Source: Desulfuromonadaceae bacterium (GTDB lineage Bacteria; Desulfobacterota; Desulfuromonadia; Geobacterales; Pseudopelobacteraceae). Taken from it: a DNA stretch of 64,000 bases. The stretch's first letter is position 1. Every line of letters begins with the position of its first letter. The DNA lies in contig JAQTZV010000007.1 in NCBI GenBank assembly GCA_028687585.1, positions 124,001 to 188,000 of the forward strand, in the 5' to 3' direction. A model generated the notes under the pieces. The model was given only the letters and a program-made list of their open reading frames with translations. It was not told where the DNA came from and did no database searches. Both the position numbers and the translations under genes were made by a program. Of the stretch, positions 8,427 through 17,427 are shown piece by piece.

Positions 8427-9769
8427 ACGATTGTCTCCCTTTGGTCGTGAATTGTCCGTTTGATAGTGCCGCTACTCAGCCAGTTCTGGGCGGAGATGAG
8501 CAGCGGGGCGATCTTGAGCACTCTTTCCGCAAGAGCCATCTGCAGAGCCGGGATGTTTTCCATCGCCTCTCTGGCCAAACGGCATAACTTCTCAGCCGGG
8601 CCTCCCTGAGTGAACAGTGTCGCCTGCAACAGATCGATGCCGTTTTCCCGGGCCACCGCAGCCCGGAAATTGAGAAGGCCGGGCAACGGGAACAGAGCCT
8701 CATCCAGATCAGCCATACTTACCGGATATTTTCCGCCCAGCAGTACCTGTCCGGCCAGCCGTCCCTTGACCCATTCGAGACGTTTCAGGGCGGCTCCGCA
8801 ACGGCACGGTTCCGGGATAATGCGGGACAGGTCGCCGGTGCGGTAGCGGATAAGCGGCATCCCGGTCCGGGTGAGGGTGGTGAAGACAATCTCACCCGGT
8901 TCGCCGTCCGGCACCTGTTGCCCTGTGGCAGGATTGATGATTTCAACATAGAGATCCGCTTCCCGGATGTGTCCGCCGCAGCGCGCCATACAGTCAACCG
9001 CCCCCCCCAGACCCATCTCGGTCATGCCGTAATGGTTGAAGACCGGGCAGTTCCAGATTCTCTCCAATTCACGGGAAATCGCTGCAGGGACATAATCGGC
9101 GCTCAGCAGAATGCTTTTGATTCTTCCGTGCGGGATCGTTGCCGCCTCCGCGTGACGTGCCAGTCCGAGCAGCTGCACCGGGAGCCCGACCAGGCAATCG
9201 ATCTCCCTGGCAATAATCTCGGCAATCGCGGCGCGTTCATCCCGGACGATGCCGTGGATAATACCCTGGACGTTCAGCCGCGCCAGCCCCTGAGTCAGCA
9301 GGTCGCCGACGCTGCCGGGGAGATCGCCCGGCATAAGGATAAGCACCCGCTCGCCTGGCTTGACCATGGTGCTCATGCCATGCCGGAAAAAGTCTACCGT
9401 CAGTTCCAGATCCTGTGCGGTAAAGTGCAGCCGTTTTGCCTTGTTCGTCGTACCGGAGCTGTTCAGGGTCACCACCCGTTCGATCTCGCTTTGGGATACG
9501 CAGAGAAAACGGAGATCATCTGCCAGAATATCAGCCGGGGTGGTGAAAGGGAGCCGGGCGATATCGGCCAGTGTGCGCAGATCTGCACCACCGGTTCCTG
9601 CCAGATGTTCGCGATAAAAGGGGCTCTGGTTGTGGGCTTGCTCAACGGTCGCCTGCACTCTGCCAAGCTGATAGTCGTTAAGGGAGGTTCTCGTCAGCGG
9701 TACGTTTGGCTCCAGGCCGATTTTTGAACATATCCATGGTTCGAGCGGTGTCAGCAAATCTTCCTCCAT
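8420..9769 (-). CDS. PaaK-like AMP-forming CoA ligase of the Mo-hydroxylase operon
   Basis: This is a 449-aa acyl-adenylate-forming enzyme related to phenylacetate-CoA ligase. Visible motifs are the P-loop-like TLNSSGTTNKAKRL (about residue 105), the NHYGMTEMGLGG segment with the ATP-binding YGxTE motif, and RYRTGDLSRII. Start and upstream stop are fused as TAATG. Genes of this type sit in a conserved Mo-hydroxylase neighbourhood known from Desulfovibrio (the DVU_1551-1559 type in public naming), so it may activate the acid made by the oxidoreductase, or a cofactor or scaffold carboxylate. The acid substrate is unknown. Confidence 0.82.
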   Translation of the reverse strand: MEEDLLTPLEPWICSKIGLEPNVPLTRTSLNDYQLGRVQATVEQAHNQSPFYREHLAGTGGADLRTLADIARLPFTTPADILADDLRFLCVSQSEIERVVTLNSSGTTNKAKRLHFTAQDLELTVDFFRHGMSTMVKPGERVLILMPGDLPGSVGDLLTQGLARLNVQGIIHGIVRDERAAIAEIIAREIDCLVGLPVQLLGLARHAEAATIPHGRIKSILLSADYVPAAISRELERIWNCPVFNHYGMTEMGLGGAVDCMARCGGHIREADLYVEIINPATGQQVPDGEPGEIVFTTLTRTGMPLIRYRTGDLSRIIPEPCRCGAALKRLEWVKGRLAGQVLLGGKYPVSMADLDEALFPLPGLLNFRAAVARENGIDLLQATLFTQGGPAEKLCRLAREAMENIPALQMALAERVLKIAPLLISAQNWLSSGTIKRTIHDQRETIVC

Positions 9770-10209
9770 TATTTCCCGACCGTAACGTCATATCCAGCGG
9801 CAATCAAAAGCTCCATCACCTTGGCGTAGGTTTCGGCGACGATGGCGCCGCAGCGCTGGCGAATCTCGGTCCGGTCCCCGACGATCGATTCACATGTGGT
9901 GTCGCCGTAGCGGCTTCCGTAGGTTTGGGTAAACCACGCGCCAAGGTCCCGGAGCATATAGGTGAGATTCTCGTCCTGGTATTCATCGTCAAGACCCTTG
10001 CCGGCATAGAGACTGAGCAGGCAGGCGGCTCCGGTCAGCGTGCCGCACGGTCCGGCGGCAATACCGCAGCCGTTGGCCAGCCCGCCCATAGCCCTGATCA
10101 GGTCGGGATTACTCTTTCCCTGAGCCTCCAATCCCAGCATCAGCAGGATCTGACTGCAGTAATAGCCGTTGTAGGACAACTCCATCATCCGCAACTGGAT
10201 CTGATCCAT
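9769..10209 (-). CDS. C_GCAxxG_C_C family redox protein
   Basis: This is a 146-aa protein with the family signature: an early Cys (YNGYYCSQ), then GLANGCGIAAGPCGTLTGAA with the paired Cys/Gly core, and later single Cys residues (DTTCESIVG, RQRCGAIV). ATG 10209 is used because it follows GAGGAGATACCACCA, 11 codons inside the longest frame. Members are small redox or metal-binding proteins found with oxidoreductases; the exact role is unknown. Gene order and TAATG coupling to the CoA ligase put it in the Mo-hydroxylase operon. Confidence 0.8.
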   Translation of the reverse strand: MDQIQLRMMELSYNGYYCSQILLMLGLEAQGKSNPDLIRAMGGLANGCGIAAGPCGTLTGAACLLSLYAGKGLDDEYQDENLTYMLRDLGAWFTQTYGSRYGDTTCESIVGDRTEIRQRCGAIVAETYAKVMELLIAAGYDVTVGK

Positions 10210-10271
10210 TGGTGGTATCTCCTCTCGTCGTGCCGGTAACATCTGGTAATGGGCCGGCTTCGTACACGGTG

Positions 10272-10475
10272 CTACTTGTCCTCAAGGATCCGTTCAGCAT
10301 CCGCCATCTTGCCGGTCGCCAGCTCCTCGGAGACCAGCGCCTGCCCGCAGGAGCGGCAGGCGGGGAGGTCTACCTCGAAATTTCCTTTCATGTAGGTAAA
10401 TCCCACCTTCGTGATCTCAAGCTTCCCTCCGCACGCGGCGCACCTCCACCCGGAGGCCTCATTTGTCACGCTCAT
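10272..10475 (-). CDS. Small two-CxxC redox/zinc protein (DVU_1557-like)
   Basis: This is a 67-aa protein with two CxxC pairs (WRCAACGGKLEI at about residue 11 and LPACRSCGQALV at about 40), the arrangement of a zinc ribbon or rubredoxin-like site. Its start overlaps the stop of the FAD/Fe-S gene (TAATG), which suggests joint production. Similar mini-proteins occupy the same position in Desulfovibrio-type aldehyde oxidoreductase operons. It could be an electron shuttle or a structural zinc protein; the sequence does not decide. Confidence 0.75.
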   Translation of the reverse strand: MSVTNEASGWRCAACGGKLEITKVGFTYMKGNFEVDLPACRSCGQALVSEELATGKMADAERILEDK

Positions 10476-12799
10476 TACTTGACCCCCACGATCTTCATGC
10501 GATGGCTGTAAGCGTTGTAGATCGTAAACCGGTCACCTTCACCGGTGTAATCAACCCAGAAAGTGACGTTTTCTGTCTGGCACGAAGCCCGGTACTGGCC
10601 GTTTTGTGTGTTCAACAGCCGTTTGCCGGTTTGTTCCGCGTGGTCGATCACCATACGGATGTCGTCATCCAGGATGCGCCGCTCGTCGATTCTGCGCCGG
10701 ATCTCCTGAGTCATTTCCAGCATAATGCCCTCGCAGGATTTCACAATTTCTGCTCCTTGCTCGCCCAGTTCCCGCAGGATCCCCTGTTTCACCCTGGCTC
10801 GATTGGTCCGGCGCTCTGACCACGAAATCCAGCCCCGAGCCGCAGGGTCACCGCCTGCCACGGCCGGAAAGAGGAGTTCGATGAGGTGGCAGACCCGTGC
10901 GCCGCCGGCGGCCAGATGGTCGCGGCACATGGCGCAGTAGGCCAGGTATTCGTGAGCGTTATCGGCCTCAAGCCGCCTGGCGATGACATCTTGCCCCAGC
11001 TTCGGATTGGCGTTGAACATGAGCCCGCCGTAGCCGCAGCACTCCGGCTTATCGCCGCTCAGGGGAAGCGCCTCAATTGACATGCCAAGTGACCGCACAA
11101 TCTGCCTTACACTCGTTTGGGTCTTCGGCTCGTGGCGGCTGCTGCACGGATCGGCTATCGCCACCGTTGTTCCCGCAGTTCCTCCGGTTATGTCAGGAGT
11201 GCCCTCCTCTTCAATGATCGTCCAGAGCGATACCGTTTCCATTCCGGGGATATGTTCCGTGAAGAGGTTTTGGCAGGTAGAACAGGCGGTTATGACCCGG
11301 GGGCTTCCCCGTTTCTGCCACTCGCAGCGGATGGTTGCCATGCTTTCTCTGAACAGGTCGTCGCGCCCGCTCCAATATGCGGGGGCGCCGCAGCAGCCGA
11401 GCATGATTCCGACGCCGCCGGTCAGACGTTCCCGCAGATAGCCGTATGACAAAAGCACCTCACCGGGTGAAGTGGCGCAGAGCTGACAGCTTGGAAAATA
11501 GAGCCAGGCACTCTCATTTTTCCCCGGTTCATGGCGCGCAAGAGTGAAATGCTCCCCATTGCTGTGGGACATGTCCTGAAGGGCAAACTCGTGGAAGGCT
11601 GCGGGCATCAGTTTCTGCTCGTTCATGGTACGCCGCGCCTGGAGGCAGAGGTCGCCCATGTGAAAATTGGTGGGGCAGACGGTTTCGCAGAGACCGCAGT
11701 TGCTGCAGGAGTTGACGAACTGATTTTTCGTATGGGCTGCACCGTAGATGACCCGCTCGTTATTGAATACCTGGCGGGCGTATTTTTTCGGATACGCCTG
11801 GTATCGCTCCAGAAAAAGACAGGTTTTGACACATTCCAGGCACTCACACCGGATGCAGCGTCCCGCCTCTGCCTGTGCCTCGTCATCGCTGAATCCGGCC
11901 GCACGGTCCGCCGGTTGAACTCTGGGGGTGAGGGAGATTCCGTTCAGATTGGTATAGAGCCTGGTCTGGTATGGCCCGTCGTTGCCACGGCCGGCCTCCA
12001 TGTTGGCCTTCTGAATGAAGCGTTCGATGGAAAGGGAACCCTTCCGCCCCTGGAGCGTTTCATTGATAGGAGACCAGGCGCCACAGTCACGGGTGCCGCC
12101 GCCGGCAAAGACCCCTTCCCGGTCAGTCGCGCCGCTGGCTGCGTTAATGGCAATATCTCCCCTGTCGTTCTGCCGGAGCGGCAGATCGCATCCGGTTATC
12201 GTTTCCCGGTCGATGAAGACGGCATCAAATTCCCGGCATATTTCCTCGAAGCGTTGGCCATCCATGGTTTCGCCGAGACGAATACCACCGTTTAGCGCCT
12301 CCAGAATTGCCAGTTCCCCGTCGATGATCTCCTGCGGCAGGAGGGCGTCCGGAAGTTCCCGGAGCGAGCCGCCAAGTCGCCCGCTCTGCTCGAACAGCGT
12401 TACTCCGAACCCTTTTTTGAGCAGATCCCAGGTGGCGGTCAAACCGGCAAGACCACTGCCGAGAACGGCTATTTTCTGTTCCCTGCGGGGCAGGAGCGGT
12501 ACCCGTACCCTCCCGGTTGTCTGCTCCACGCAACTTCGCTCAAGATAACTGATGGCAATCGGTTCATCCACCTCGCCCCGCTTGCACTTCTGCTCACAGG
12601 GGTGGTCGCAGATACGTGCCAGGATACCGGGGAACGGCATTGTTTTGGCGAGAACCCTGAAGGCGGCCTCCCGGTCGCCTCGCGCCATCTCCTTGACGAA
12701 CATCCGGGCATCTACGTGAATCGGGCAGGTTGCCGTACACTCCGGAGGCTCTTCCTGAATGCATTTGTATTCCCATTCCCGCAGGGTGTCCTGTTCCAT
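10475..12799 (-). CDS. FAD-dependent NAD(P)-type oxidoreductase fused to Fe-S and CCG (HdrB/GlpC-like) domains
   Basis: This is a 774-aa fusion. It begins with a GltD-like Cys-rich domain (CTATCPIHVDARMF, then CDHPCEQKCKRGEVDEPI). An FAD Rossmann motif follows (IAVLGSGLAGLTATWDLLKK, about residue 108), then ferredoxin-type cysteines (CIRCECLECVKTC and CSNCGLCETVC). Two CCG domains come next, MLGCCGAPAYW with CSTCQNLF, then ECCGYGGLMFN with YCAMCRDHL. The C-terminal tail resembles a regulatory or docking region. The order resembles proteins that pass electrons between flavin and HdrB-like centres, so it is the likely electron acceptor of the Mo hydroxylase next to it. ATG 12799, preceded by GGTGGAG, is preferred over a GTG two codons upstream. 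Confidence 0.85.
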   Translation of the reverse strand: MEQDTLREWEYKCIQEEPPECTATCPIHVDARMFVKEMARGDREAAFRVLAKTMPFPGILARICDHPCEQKCKRGEVDEPIAISYLERSCVEQTTGRVRVPLLPRREQKIAVLGSGLAGLTATWDLLKKGFGVTLFEQSGRLGGSLRELPDALLPQEIIDGELAILEALNGGIRLGETMDGQRFEEICREFDAVFIDRETITGCDLPLRQNDRGDIAINAASGATDREGVFAGGGTRDCGAWSPINETLQGRKGSLSIERFIQKANMEAGRGNDGPYQTRLYTNLNGISLTPRVQPADRAAGFSDDEAQAEAGRCIRCECLECVKTCLFLERYQAYPKKYARQVFNNERVIYGAAHTKNQFVNSCSNCGLCETVCPTNFHMGDLCLQARRTMNEQKLMPAAFHEFALQDMSHSNGEHFTLARHEPGKNESAWLYFPSCQLCATSPGEVLLSYGYLRERLTGGVGIMLGCCGAPAYWSGRDDLFRESMATIRCEWQKRGSPRVITACSTCQNLFTEHIPGMETVSLWTIIEEEGTPDITGGTAGTTVAIADPCSSRHEPKTQTSVRQIVRSLGMSIEALPLSGDKPECCGYGGLMFNANPKLGQDVIARRLEADNAHEYLAYCAMCRDHLAAGGARVCHLIELLFPAVAGGDPAARGWISWSERRTNRARVKQGILRELGEQGAEIVKSCEGIMLEMTQEIRRRIDERRILDDDIRMVIDHAEQTGKRLLNTQNGQYRASCQTENVTFWVDYTGEGDRFTIYNAYSHRMKIVGVK

Positions 12800-12814
12800 G
12801 ATCACTCCACCTTC

Positions 12815-12903
12815 AAAGGCAAATCCCCCCTGCCCCCCTTTCGCAAAGGGGGAATTTTTAACCTCCCCCTTTATGAAACGGGGATTGAGGGGGATTTGCC
12901 TTT
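12815..12903. repeat. 89-bp palindromic repeat (MITE/REP-like) inside the operon
   Basis: The terminal inverted repeats AAAGGCAAATCCCCC and GGGGGATTTGCCTTT enclose two smaller G/C-run hairpins (CCCCCTTTcgcAAAGGGGG and CCCCCTTTatgAAACGGGG-like). It sits exactly between the Mo-hydroxylase stop and the next gene without breaking either. The form is that of a mobile non-coding repeat or REP/BIME unit. On RNA it would fold into a strong structure that could partly attenuate or stabilise the operon transcript. Confidence 0.75.
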
Positions 12904-12910
12904 AAGCTCC

Positions 12911-15706
12911 TTACTTCTTCAACGTTTCAATTCCACCGTGTGACATGTAGCCGCCTGCAACGGCATCGCAGACGTCGAAGGCTTTCTTCGGTGATTTCAA
13001 CGCGGCCAGGACTTTTTCCGGGTAGGCCGGAATCGACCTGATACGGGCGCCGCAGGCATTGTCGATGGCGTTGATGATGGCGACATGCGGCGACGTGAGC
13101 GGCCCTTCGCCGACACCGGCCGCGCCGAACGGACCTTCGGGACGCGGTGTTTCAACATAGAGAATCTCCATGTCATCGGTAATGTCTTTTGCGAACGGGA
13201 AGCCGGAACCGATCAGCGTGGTGTGTTTCTTCAGATCTTCGAAATCTTCGGAAAGCGCCAGGCCGATTCCCTGGGCAAGGCCGCCGTATACCTGGCCATC
13301 GACCACAAGCCGGTTGGTGATGGTGCCGTAGTCACCGACAGTCGTCATCTTGATTACCGAGGTTTTACCGGTGGTGATATCGACTTCAACTTCGGACATG
13401 AACAGCACGTACATATAGATGCAGAACGGGCTCCCCTGCGAGTGCTCATCCATATGGGTGCAGGGGGTTGTCCAGCTCCCCTCGTGTTTGACGTCAATCC
13501 TTTCCTTGACCATCTCGTCATAGCTGCGGTAGCTGCCGTCTGCCTTGCGCATCGCATTGAGCAACAGGGTGCAGGCTGCCTTGATGGCGTTGCCGGTTAC
13601 CACGTTCTGGCGGCTGCCGCCGGAAGGGCCGGAGTTCGGCACCAGGCTGGTGTCGTTCAGGCAGAGTTTGATCTGTGATGGCTTCAGATTGAGCGGGCGC
13701 AACGTCTCGTGGGCAAATGCCAACGTGCCCATATCCGCTCCCTGGCCGTGATCTTCCCAGGAGTTGCCGACCATGACGTCGCCGTTCGGCAGCAGTTCGG
13801 CCCAGGCGCCCGAGGTATCGGGGCCGTCCAGACCGCAGCCGTAGATGCCGAGAGATACGCCGACGCCGCGTTTCTTCGTGTCGGTGGATTCGGCCTTCGC
13901 CTTCTCCTTGGCCGCCTTGTACTTGGGACGGAGCATGTCGAACATTTCCGGGAACGGGTACACTTCCGGCGCCTGGCCGGTCGGGGTGGTTGCGCCGGGG
14001 CGATAGCAGTTGATGAAACGCAACTCCAGCGGGTCCATGTTCATTTTCCTGGCCAGCTCGTCCATCAGTGATTCGGAGGCGAGGAAGCTCTGGGGTGAAC
14101 CGTAGGAGCGGAACGCCGAACCCCAGCCATGGTTGGTGCAGACGGTACGGCCAACGCTGCGGATGTTCTTGATGTCATATCCGGCGCCGATAAACTGGGC
14201 GCCACGGGTGGTGAGCAGATCGCCGAATTCGGAGTATGGTCCGTGGTCAACCGACCAGTCCCCTTCCATGGCAAGCAGCCTGCCGTCCTTGTCGGCAGCC
14301 AGTTTCAGCTTGAGCCAGAACGGCGAACGTTTGCCGGTGTAGGTCTGCTGCTGGTACCAGTTGTAACCGAGGAAACAGGGCCTGCCGGTGGCGATGGTTG
14401 CCGCTGCAACCAGTGCTTCCAGGGTCGGGCTGAATTTGTAGCCGAAAGTCGCGCCGGTGGGGTTCTGGACGATGACCAGTTTGTCCGGCTCCAGGCCGAG
14501 TCCGGGGGCGATCATATAGAGATGGAGGTGGATGCCGATCGACTTGGAGTGAACCACAACCCTCTCCTGGGCATCGATATAGGCGAAGCCGACATCCGCT
14601 TCGATCGGCATGTGCGGCTGGCGCTGCAGGTAGTATTCACCTTCGACGACATGGGCGGCGCTCTTCATGATCGGTGCGGTCTCGTCCCCTTTTTTCACGT
14701 TCAGTTCATAATAGATATTGGGGGTTCCGGGGTGGATCTCGATAGCGTCATCCGCCATGGCGGCCGGTGCGTTCATGTAGGCCGGCAGCACTTCGAGATC
14801 GACCTTGACCTTCTTTGCGGCGGCATCGGCGTGTTCCTGGGTGTCGGCACAGACGATGGCCACGGCGTCACCGAACTGGAAGATTTTTTCATCGTTGAGG
14901 ATCGGGCGATCCCAGCCGTCGCCCTTGTTGGTCGGGAAGGTGATCAGACCGGTGATGCGGTTTTTACCTTTGACATCCTTGTGGGTAACGACCTTGAACA
15001 CGCCGGGCATTTTCTCCGCTTCGGAGGTGTCGATCCCCTTGATGATGGCATGGGAAACTTCAGGTTGCACCAGGGCGCACTGCAGCGTCCCTTCGGGAAG
15101 CTGGAGCCCCATGTCGGCGCCGAAATCCCAGGTGCCGGTGACCTTGGCCACTGCAGTCGGTCGCGGGTGGCACGTGCCGTAAACCTTGCCGTCGGCCGGC
15201 ATTTTGTATTCGAGATTGGAAGCGGGCAGTTCACCCCGCATTACCTTGGCGGCATCCATGACCGCATCCACGATCATGATGTAACCGGTACAACGGCAGG
15301 CATTACGGTTCTTCTGGAACCAGTCGCGTACCTCTTCGCGGGTCGGGTTGGCGTTCACATCAAGCAGCGCCTTGGCGGAGACGATGAAACCGGGGGTGCA
15401 GAAGCCGCACTGCAGGGCGCCATGGACAATGAATGCCTGCTGCAGCGGGTGCAGGTTCAGCGCGGTGCCGATACCTTCGATGGTGGTAATGGCGGCCCGG
15501 TTTTCGACTTTTTTCATCTTCACAACACAGGATCGCACCAGTTTGCCATCCACAATCACGTTGCAGGCGCCACACTGTCCGGTGCCGCAGCCGACTTTCG
15601 TTCCGGTCAGATGGAGCTGCTTGCGCAGCACATCGGACAGGAGCGCTTCCTGGTCAACGATCAGCGTTCGTTCAATGCCGTTGACAATGAGTACTTTTTT
15701 GTTCAT
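12911..15706 (-). CDS. Mo-dependent aldehyde oxidoreductase (xanthine oxidase family, MOP type)
   Basis: This is a 931-aa single-chain Mo hydroxylase, close to the 907 aa of D. gigas aldehyde oxidoreductase and without an FAD domain. The N-terminal [2Fe-2S] domain has CGTGQCGACNVIVDGKLVRSC (about residues 41-61, written here in part); the second, helical cluster domain has CGFCTPG and NACRCTGY. The Mo domains carry FGYKFSPTLE, GSAFRSYGSPQ, WEDHGQGADMG, SGGSRQNVV and the catalytic-Glu motif AAGVGEG near the end. The reaction is aldehyde plus water to acid. ATG 15706 follows GGAGGAAGAAGC. Accessory genes for cofactor editing (MocA, XdhC, MoeA-like) flank it. Electrons probably leave through the downstream FAD/Fe-S protein, since no FAD domain is present. 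Confidence 0.92.
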   Translation of the reverse strand: MNKKVLIVNGIERTLIVDQEALLSDVLRKQLHLTGTKVGCGTGQCGACNVIVDGKLVRSCVVKMKKVENRAAITTIEGIGTALNLHPLQQAFIVHGALQCGFCTPGFIVSAKALLDVNANPTREEVRDWFQKNRNACRCTGYIMIVDAVMDAAKVMRGELPASNLEYKMPADGKVYGTCHPRPTAVAKVTGTWDFGADMGLQLPEGTLQCALVQPEVSHAIIKGIDTSEAEKMPGVFKVVTHKDVKGKNRITGLITFPTNKGDGWDRPILNDEKIFQFGDAVAIVCADTQEHADAAAKKVKVDLEVLPAYMNAPAAMADDAIEIHPGTPNIYYELNVKKGDETAPIMKSAAHVVEGEYYLQRQPHMPIEADVGFAYIDAQERVVVHSKSIGIHLHLYMIAPGLGLEPDKLVIVQNPTGATFGYKFSPTLEALVAAATIATGRPCFLGYNWYQQQTYTGKRSPFWLKLKLAADKDGRLLAMEGDWSVDHGPYSEFGDLLTTRGAQFIGAGYDIKNIRSVGRTVCTNHGWGSAFRSYGSPQSFLASESLMDELARKMNMDPLELRFINCYRPGATTPTGQAPEVYPFPEMFDMLRPKYKAAKEKAKAESTDTKKRGVGVSLGIYGCGLDGPDTSGAWAELLPNGDVMVGNSWEDHGQGADMGTLAFAHETLRPLNLKPSQIKLCLNDTSLVPNSGPSGGSRQNVVTGNAIKAACTLLLNAMRKADGSYRSYDEMVKERIDVKHEGSWTTPCTHMDEHSQGSPFCIYMYVLFMSEVEVDITTGKTSVIKMTTVGDYGTITNRLVVDGQVYGGLAQGIGLALSEDFEDLKKHTTLIGSGFPFAKDITDDMEILYVETPRPEGPFGAAGVGEGPLTSPHVAIINAIDNACGARIRSIPAYPEKVLAALKSPKKAFDVCDAVAGGYMSHGGIETLKK

Positions 15707-15765
15707 CTGCTTCTTCCTCCTTTTATTGTAAATACAGGCGATTTGCCCGGTGATACGTATGGTTA

Positions 15766-16788
15766 TCAGGTGCCGAAGCCGCAGCCCGGATAACTGCATG
15801 TGGGGCAGCCAAGGCAGAGGCCGCCGTGGCCGAGGCGGGTAAAGTCGGCACGGGTCAGGCGCTCACCGGCCATGATGCGGGGAACAATCAGGTCGAACAC
15901 GGTGGCCTTGTTGTACATGGCACAGCCGGGGACGCCGATCACCGGAATATCGCCGATATAGGCAAGCATGAACATGGAGCCGGGAAAGGTTGGGGAGCCG
16001 TAGGTCACTTCCCGCCCTCCGGCCGCCCGGATACTGGCCGGAGTGCGGTCGTCCGGATCAACCGACATGCCGCCGGTCAGCACGATCATGTCCGCTCCTC
16101 CGCCGAGGAGATCATGTATCGCCTGCACCGTCATGGGGACACTGTCAGGCACCAGTATCTGCCGGAGTACGCTGCTGCCGAGGTCAGTGATCTTGGCGCT
16201 CATGACCGGACCGAATTTGTCCTCAATTCGGCCGTGATACACTTCATTGCCGGTTGTGACCATCCCGACGTTCAGTTTCTTGAACGGCACTACTTCAATA
16301 ACCGGAGCGTTTTCCCGGCAGATAGTCTCGACTTCGACGATCTTGTCTTCTTCGGTGTAGAGCGGAATTATGCGGGTACCCCCCACCAGTTTTTTCGCCG
16401 TTACCTGCCGGTTGGTGTGAGCGGTGGCAAAAACGATCTCGTCAATGGCGTTGATCCGGTCGAGTGCGGCCACGTTGATCTTCAGCAGGCCGGGCCTCGT
16501 CGTCATAAGTCGAACTTTTCCCTCGGTCGGCGGCATCATCTGGATGCCGCGGCCCAGGGCCGCCTTGGCAATGCGGAGCGCCGCCTTGTCTTCGTGAATA
16601 AAACCTTCTTCCAGGTTGAGAACATAGATGTTGTCTTTGCCCAGCTTGAGAAGCGTGTCGATATCGGCCGGGGCGATGATGTGTCCTTTTTTAAAGGCCC
16701 TGCCATGGAATTTCCCCGGATCGATGCGGGTTATATCGTGAAAGAGAACCCTGCCGACCGCCTGCTGTACCGGTATTTCTGTCATCAT
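15766..16788 (-). CDS. MoeA-like molybdopterin-binding protein with Cys-rich tail
   Basis: This is a 340-aa protein with the molybdopterin-binding (MoeA/MogA) fold signature. It has VGMVTTGNEVYHGRIED (about residue 175), then MIVLTGGMSVDPDDRTP with the TGGxSxxxxD pattern, and GSPTFPGSMFMLAYI. The N-terminal half replaces the usual MoeA domains with a VGRVLFHDITRIDPG beginning. The C-terminus has LCLGCPTCSYPGCGFG, a possible metal or cluster site not found in standard MoeA. Proteins of this type accompany Mo hydroxylases and may insert Mo into a dedicated cofactor pool. AGGAGTGCC precedes the double ATG start. Confidence 0.88.
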   Translation of the reverse strand: MMTEIPVQQAVGRVLFHDITRIDPGKFHGRAFKKGHIIAPADIDTLLKLGKDNIYVLNLEEGFIHEDKAALRIAKAALGRGIQMMPPTEGKVRLMTTRPGLLKINVAALDRINAIDEIVFATAHTNRQVTAKKLVGGTRIIPLYTEEDKIVEVETICRENAPVIEVVPFKKLNVGMVTTGNEVYHGRIEDKFGPVMSAKITDLGSSVLRQILVPDSVPMTVQAIHDLLGGGADMIVLTGGMSVDPDDRTPASIRAAGGREVTYGSPTFPGSMFMLAYIGDIPVIGVPGCAMYNKATVFDLIVPRIMAGERLTRADFTRLGHGGLCLGCPTCSYPGCGFGT

Positions 16789-16817
16789 GATCTGGCACTC
16801 CTTTTATTCGATATTGT

Positions 16818-17213
16818 TCAGTGGCTGCAGTTGCAGCCGCCTTCACCGGAGCTGCAGCGCCCTTCAAGGTGGCTCTGAAGCGGGGACAGTTCCGGCAGTG
16901 CGCCGCTTTGAAACAGCGCCACGTTGTCAGCAACCGATGCGGAGTCGGCCTGATGAACGGTGAAACCGCACATATTCATGATCCGGAGCGAATCGTCGCC
17001 GATGCCGCCGACAACGATCCCGTCCATCTGTTGCCCCGTAAGGGCACTGAACGGATTGCATCCGGCATACGGATTGTCCCGGTCACAATTGGTGATGGTG
17101 CTGCTTTGGCGGCTCTCCGTATCGATGATCACAAAGAGCGGAGCCGAGGCGAAATGGCCGTAAATCTCACTTGCCATTCCTTCGTTAGTGATGGCGGGAA
17201 AACATATTTTCAT
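16818..17213 (-). CDS. NifX/NifB-C-terminal-like dinitrogenase cofactor-family protein
   Basis: This is a 131-aa protein that begins MKICFPAITNEGMASEIYGH and contains GIVVGGIGDDSLRIMNMCG, the fold pattern of the NifX/NafY/NifB-C-terminal family that binds Fe-Mo cofactor precursors. The C-terminal tail CSSGEGGCNCSH is rich in Cys and His and may hold a metal. No nitrogenase genes are in the window. Together with the neighbouring MoeA-like gene, this suggests a carrier or scaffold for Mo or an Fe-S/Mo cluster used by the Mo hydroxylase (inference). It starts 4 bp after the preceding mini-gene stops. Confidence 0.82.
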   Translation of the reverse strand: MKICFPAITNEGMASEIYGHFASAPLFVIIDTESRQSSTITNCDRDNPYAGCNPFSALTGQQMDGIVVGGIGDDSLRIMNMCGFTVHQADSASVADNVALFQSGALPELSPLQSHLEGRCSSGEGGCNCSH

Positions 17214-17216
17214 GGT

Positions 17217-17387
17217 CTACCTCCCGAAACAGTTCTTGAGTGTGTACGTCTTGCAGGGTGTGCATTGTGACTTGTACTGCCCAAGATGCAGGTAGCAAAA
17301 CCACGAGCCGCATTCGCTGCACTGCTTGACACGATAATCGTCTGAATCGGCTGCATCTCCGCATATTGCGCATGTTACCTGAGCCAC
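17217..17387 (-). CDS. 56-aa Cys-rich zinc-finger-like mini-protein
   Basis: This short gene starts at GTG 17387 behind GAGGTGACAGC. The product has four paired Cys motifs: VTCAICGDAADS, QCSECGSWFCYLHLG and QCTPCKTY, with a late NCFGR. Spacing CxxC-N-CxxC-CxxH-CxxC is that of a small RING or zinc-ribbon-like fold. It is the first gene after a sigma-54 promoter and lies 4 bp before the NifX-like gene, so it is very likely expressed. Function unknown; a metal-binding accessory of the Mo-hydroxylase operon is the simplest idea. A different overlapping frame is open here too but lacks these conserved-looking features. Confidence 0.72.
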   Translation of the reverse strand: MAQVTCAICGDAADSDDYRVKQCSECGSWFCYLHLGQYKSQCTPCKTYTLKNCFGR

Positions 17388-17427
17388 GCTGTCACCTCGC
17401 TTCCTTTTCGATAGTTATCGTAATAAG

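Noticed and set aside
17185-17373. 62-codon frame overlapping the 56-aa Cys-rich protein
   Set aside because: The GTG-started frame has a ribosome site and an ordered Cys pattern; the other frame has neither.
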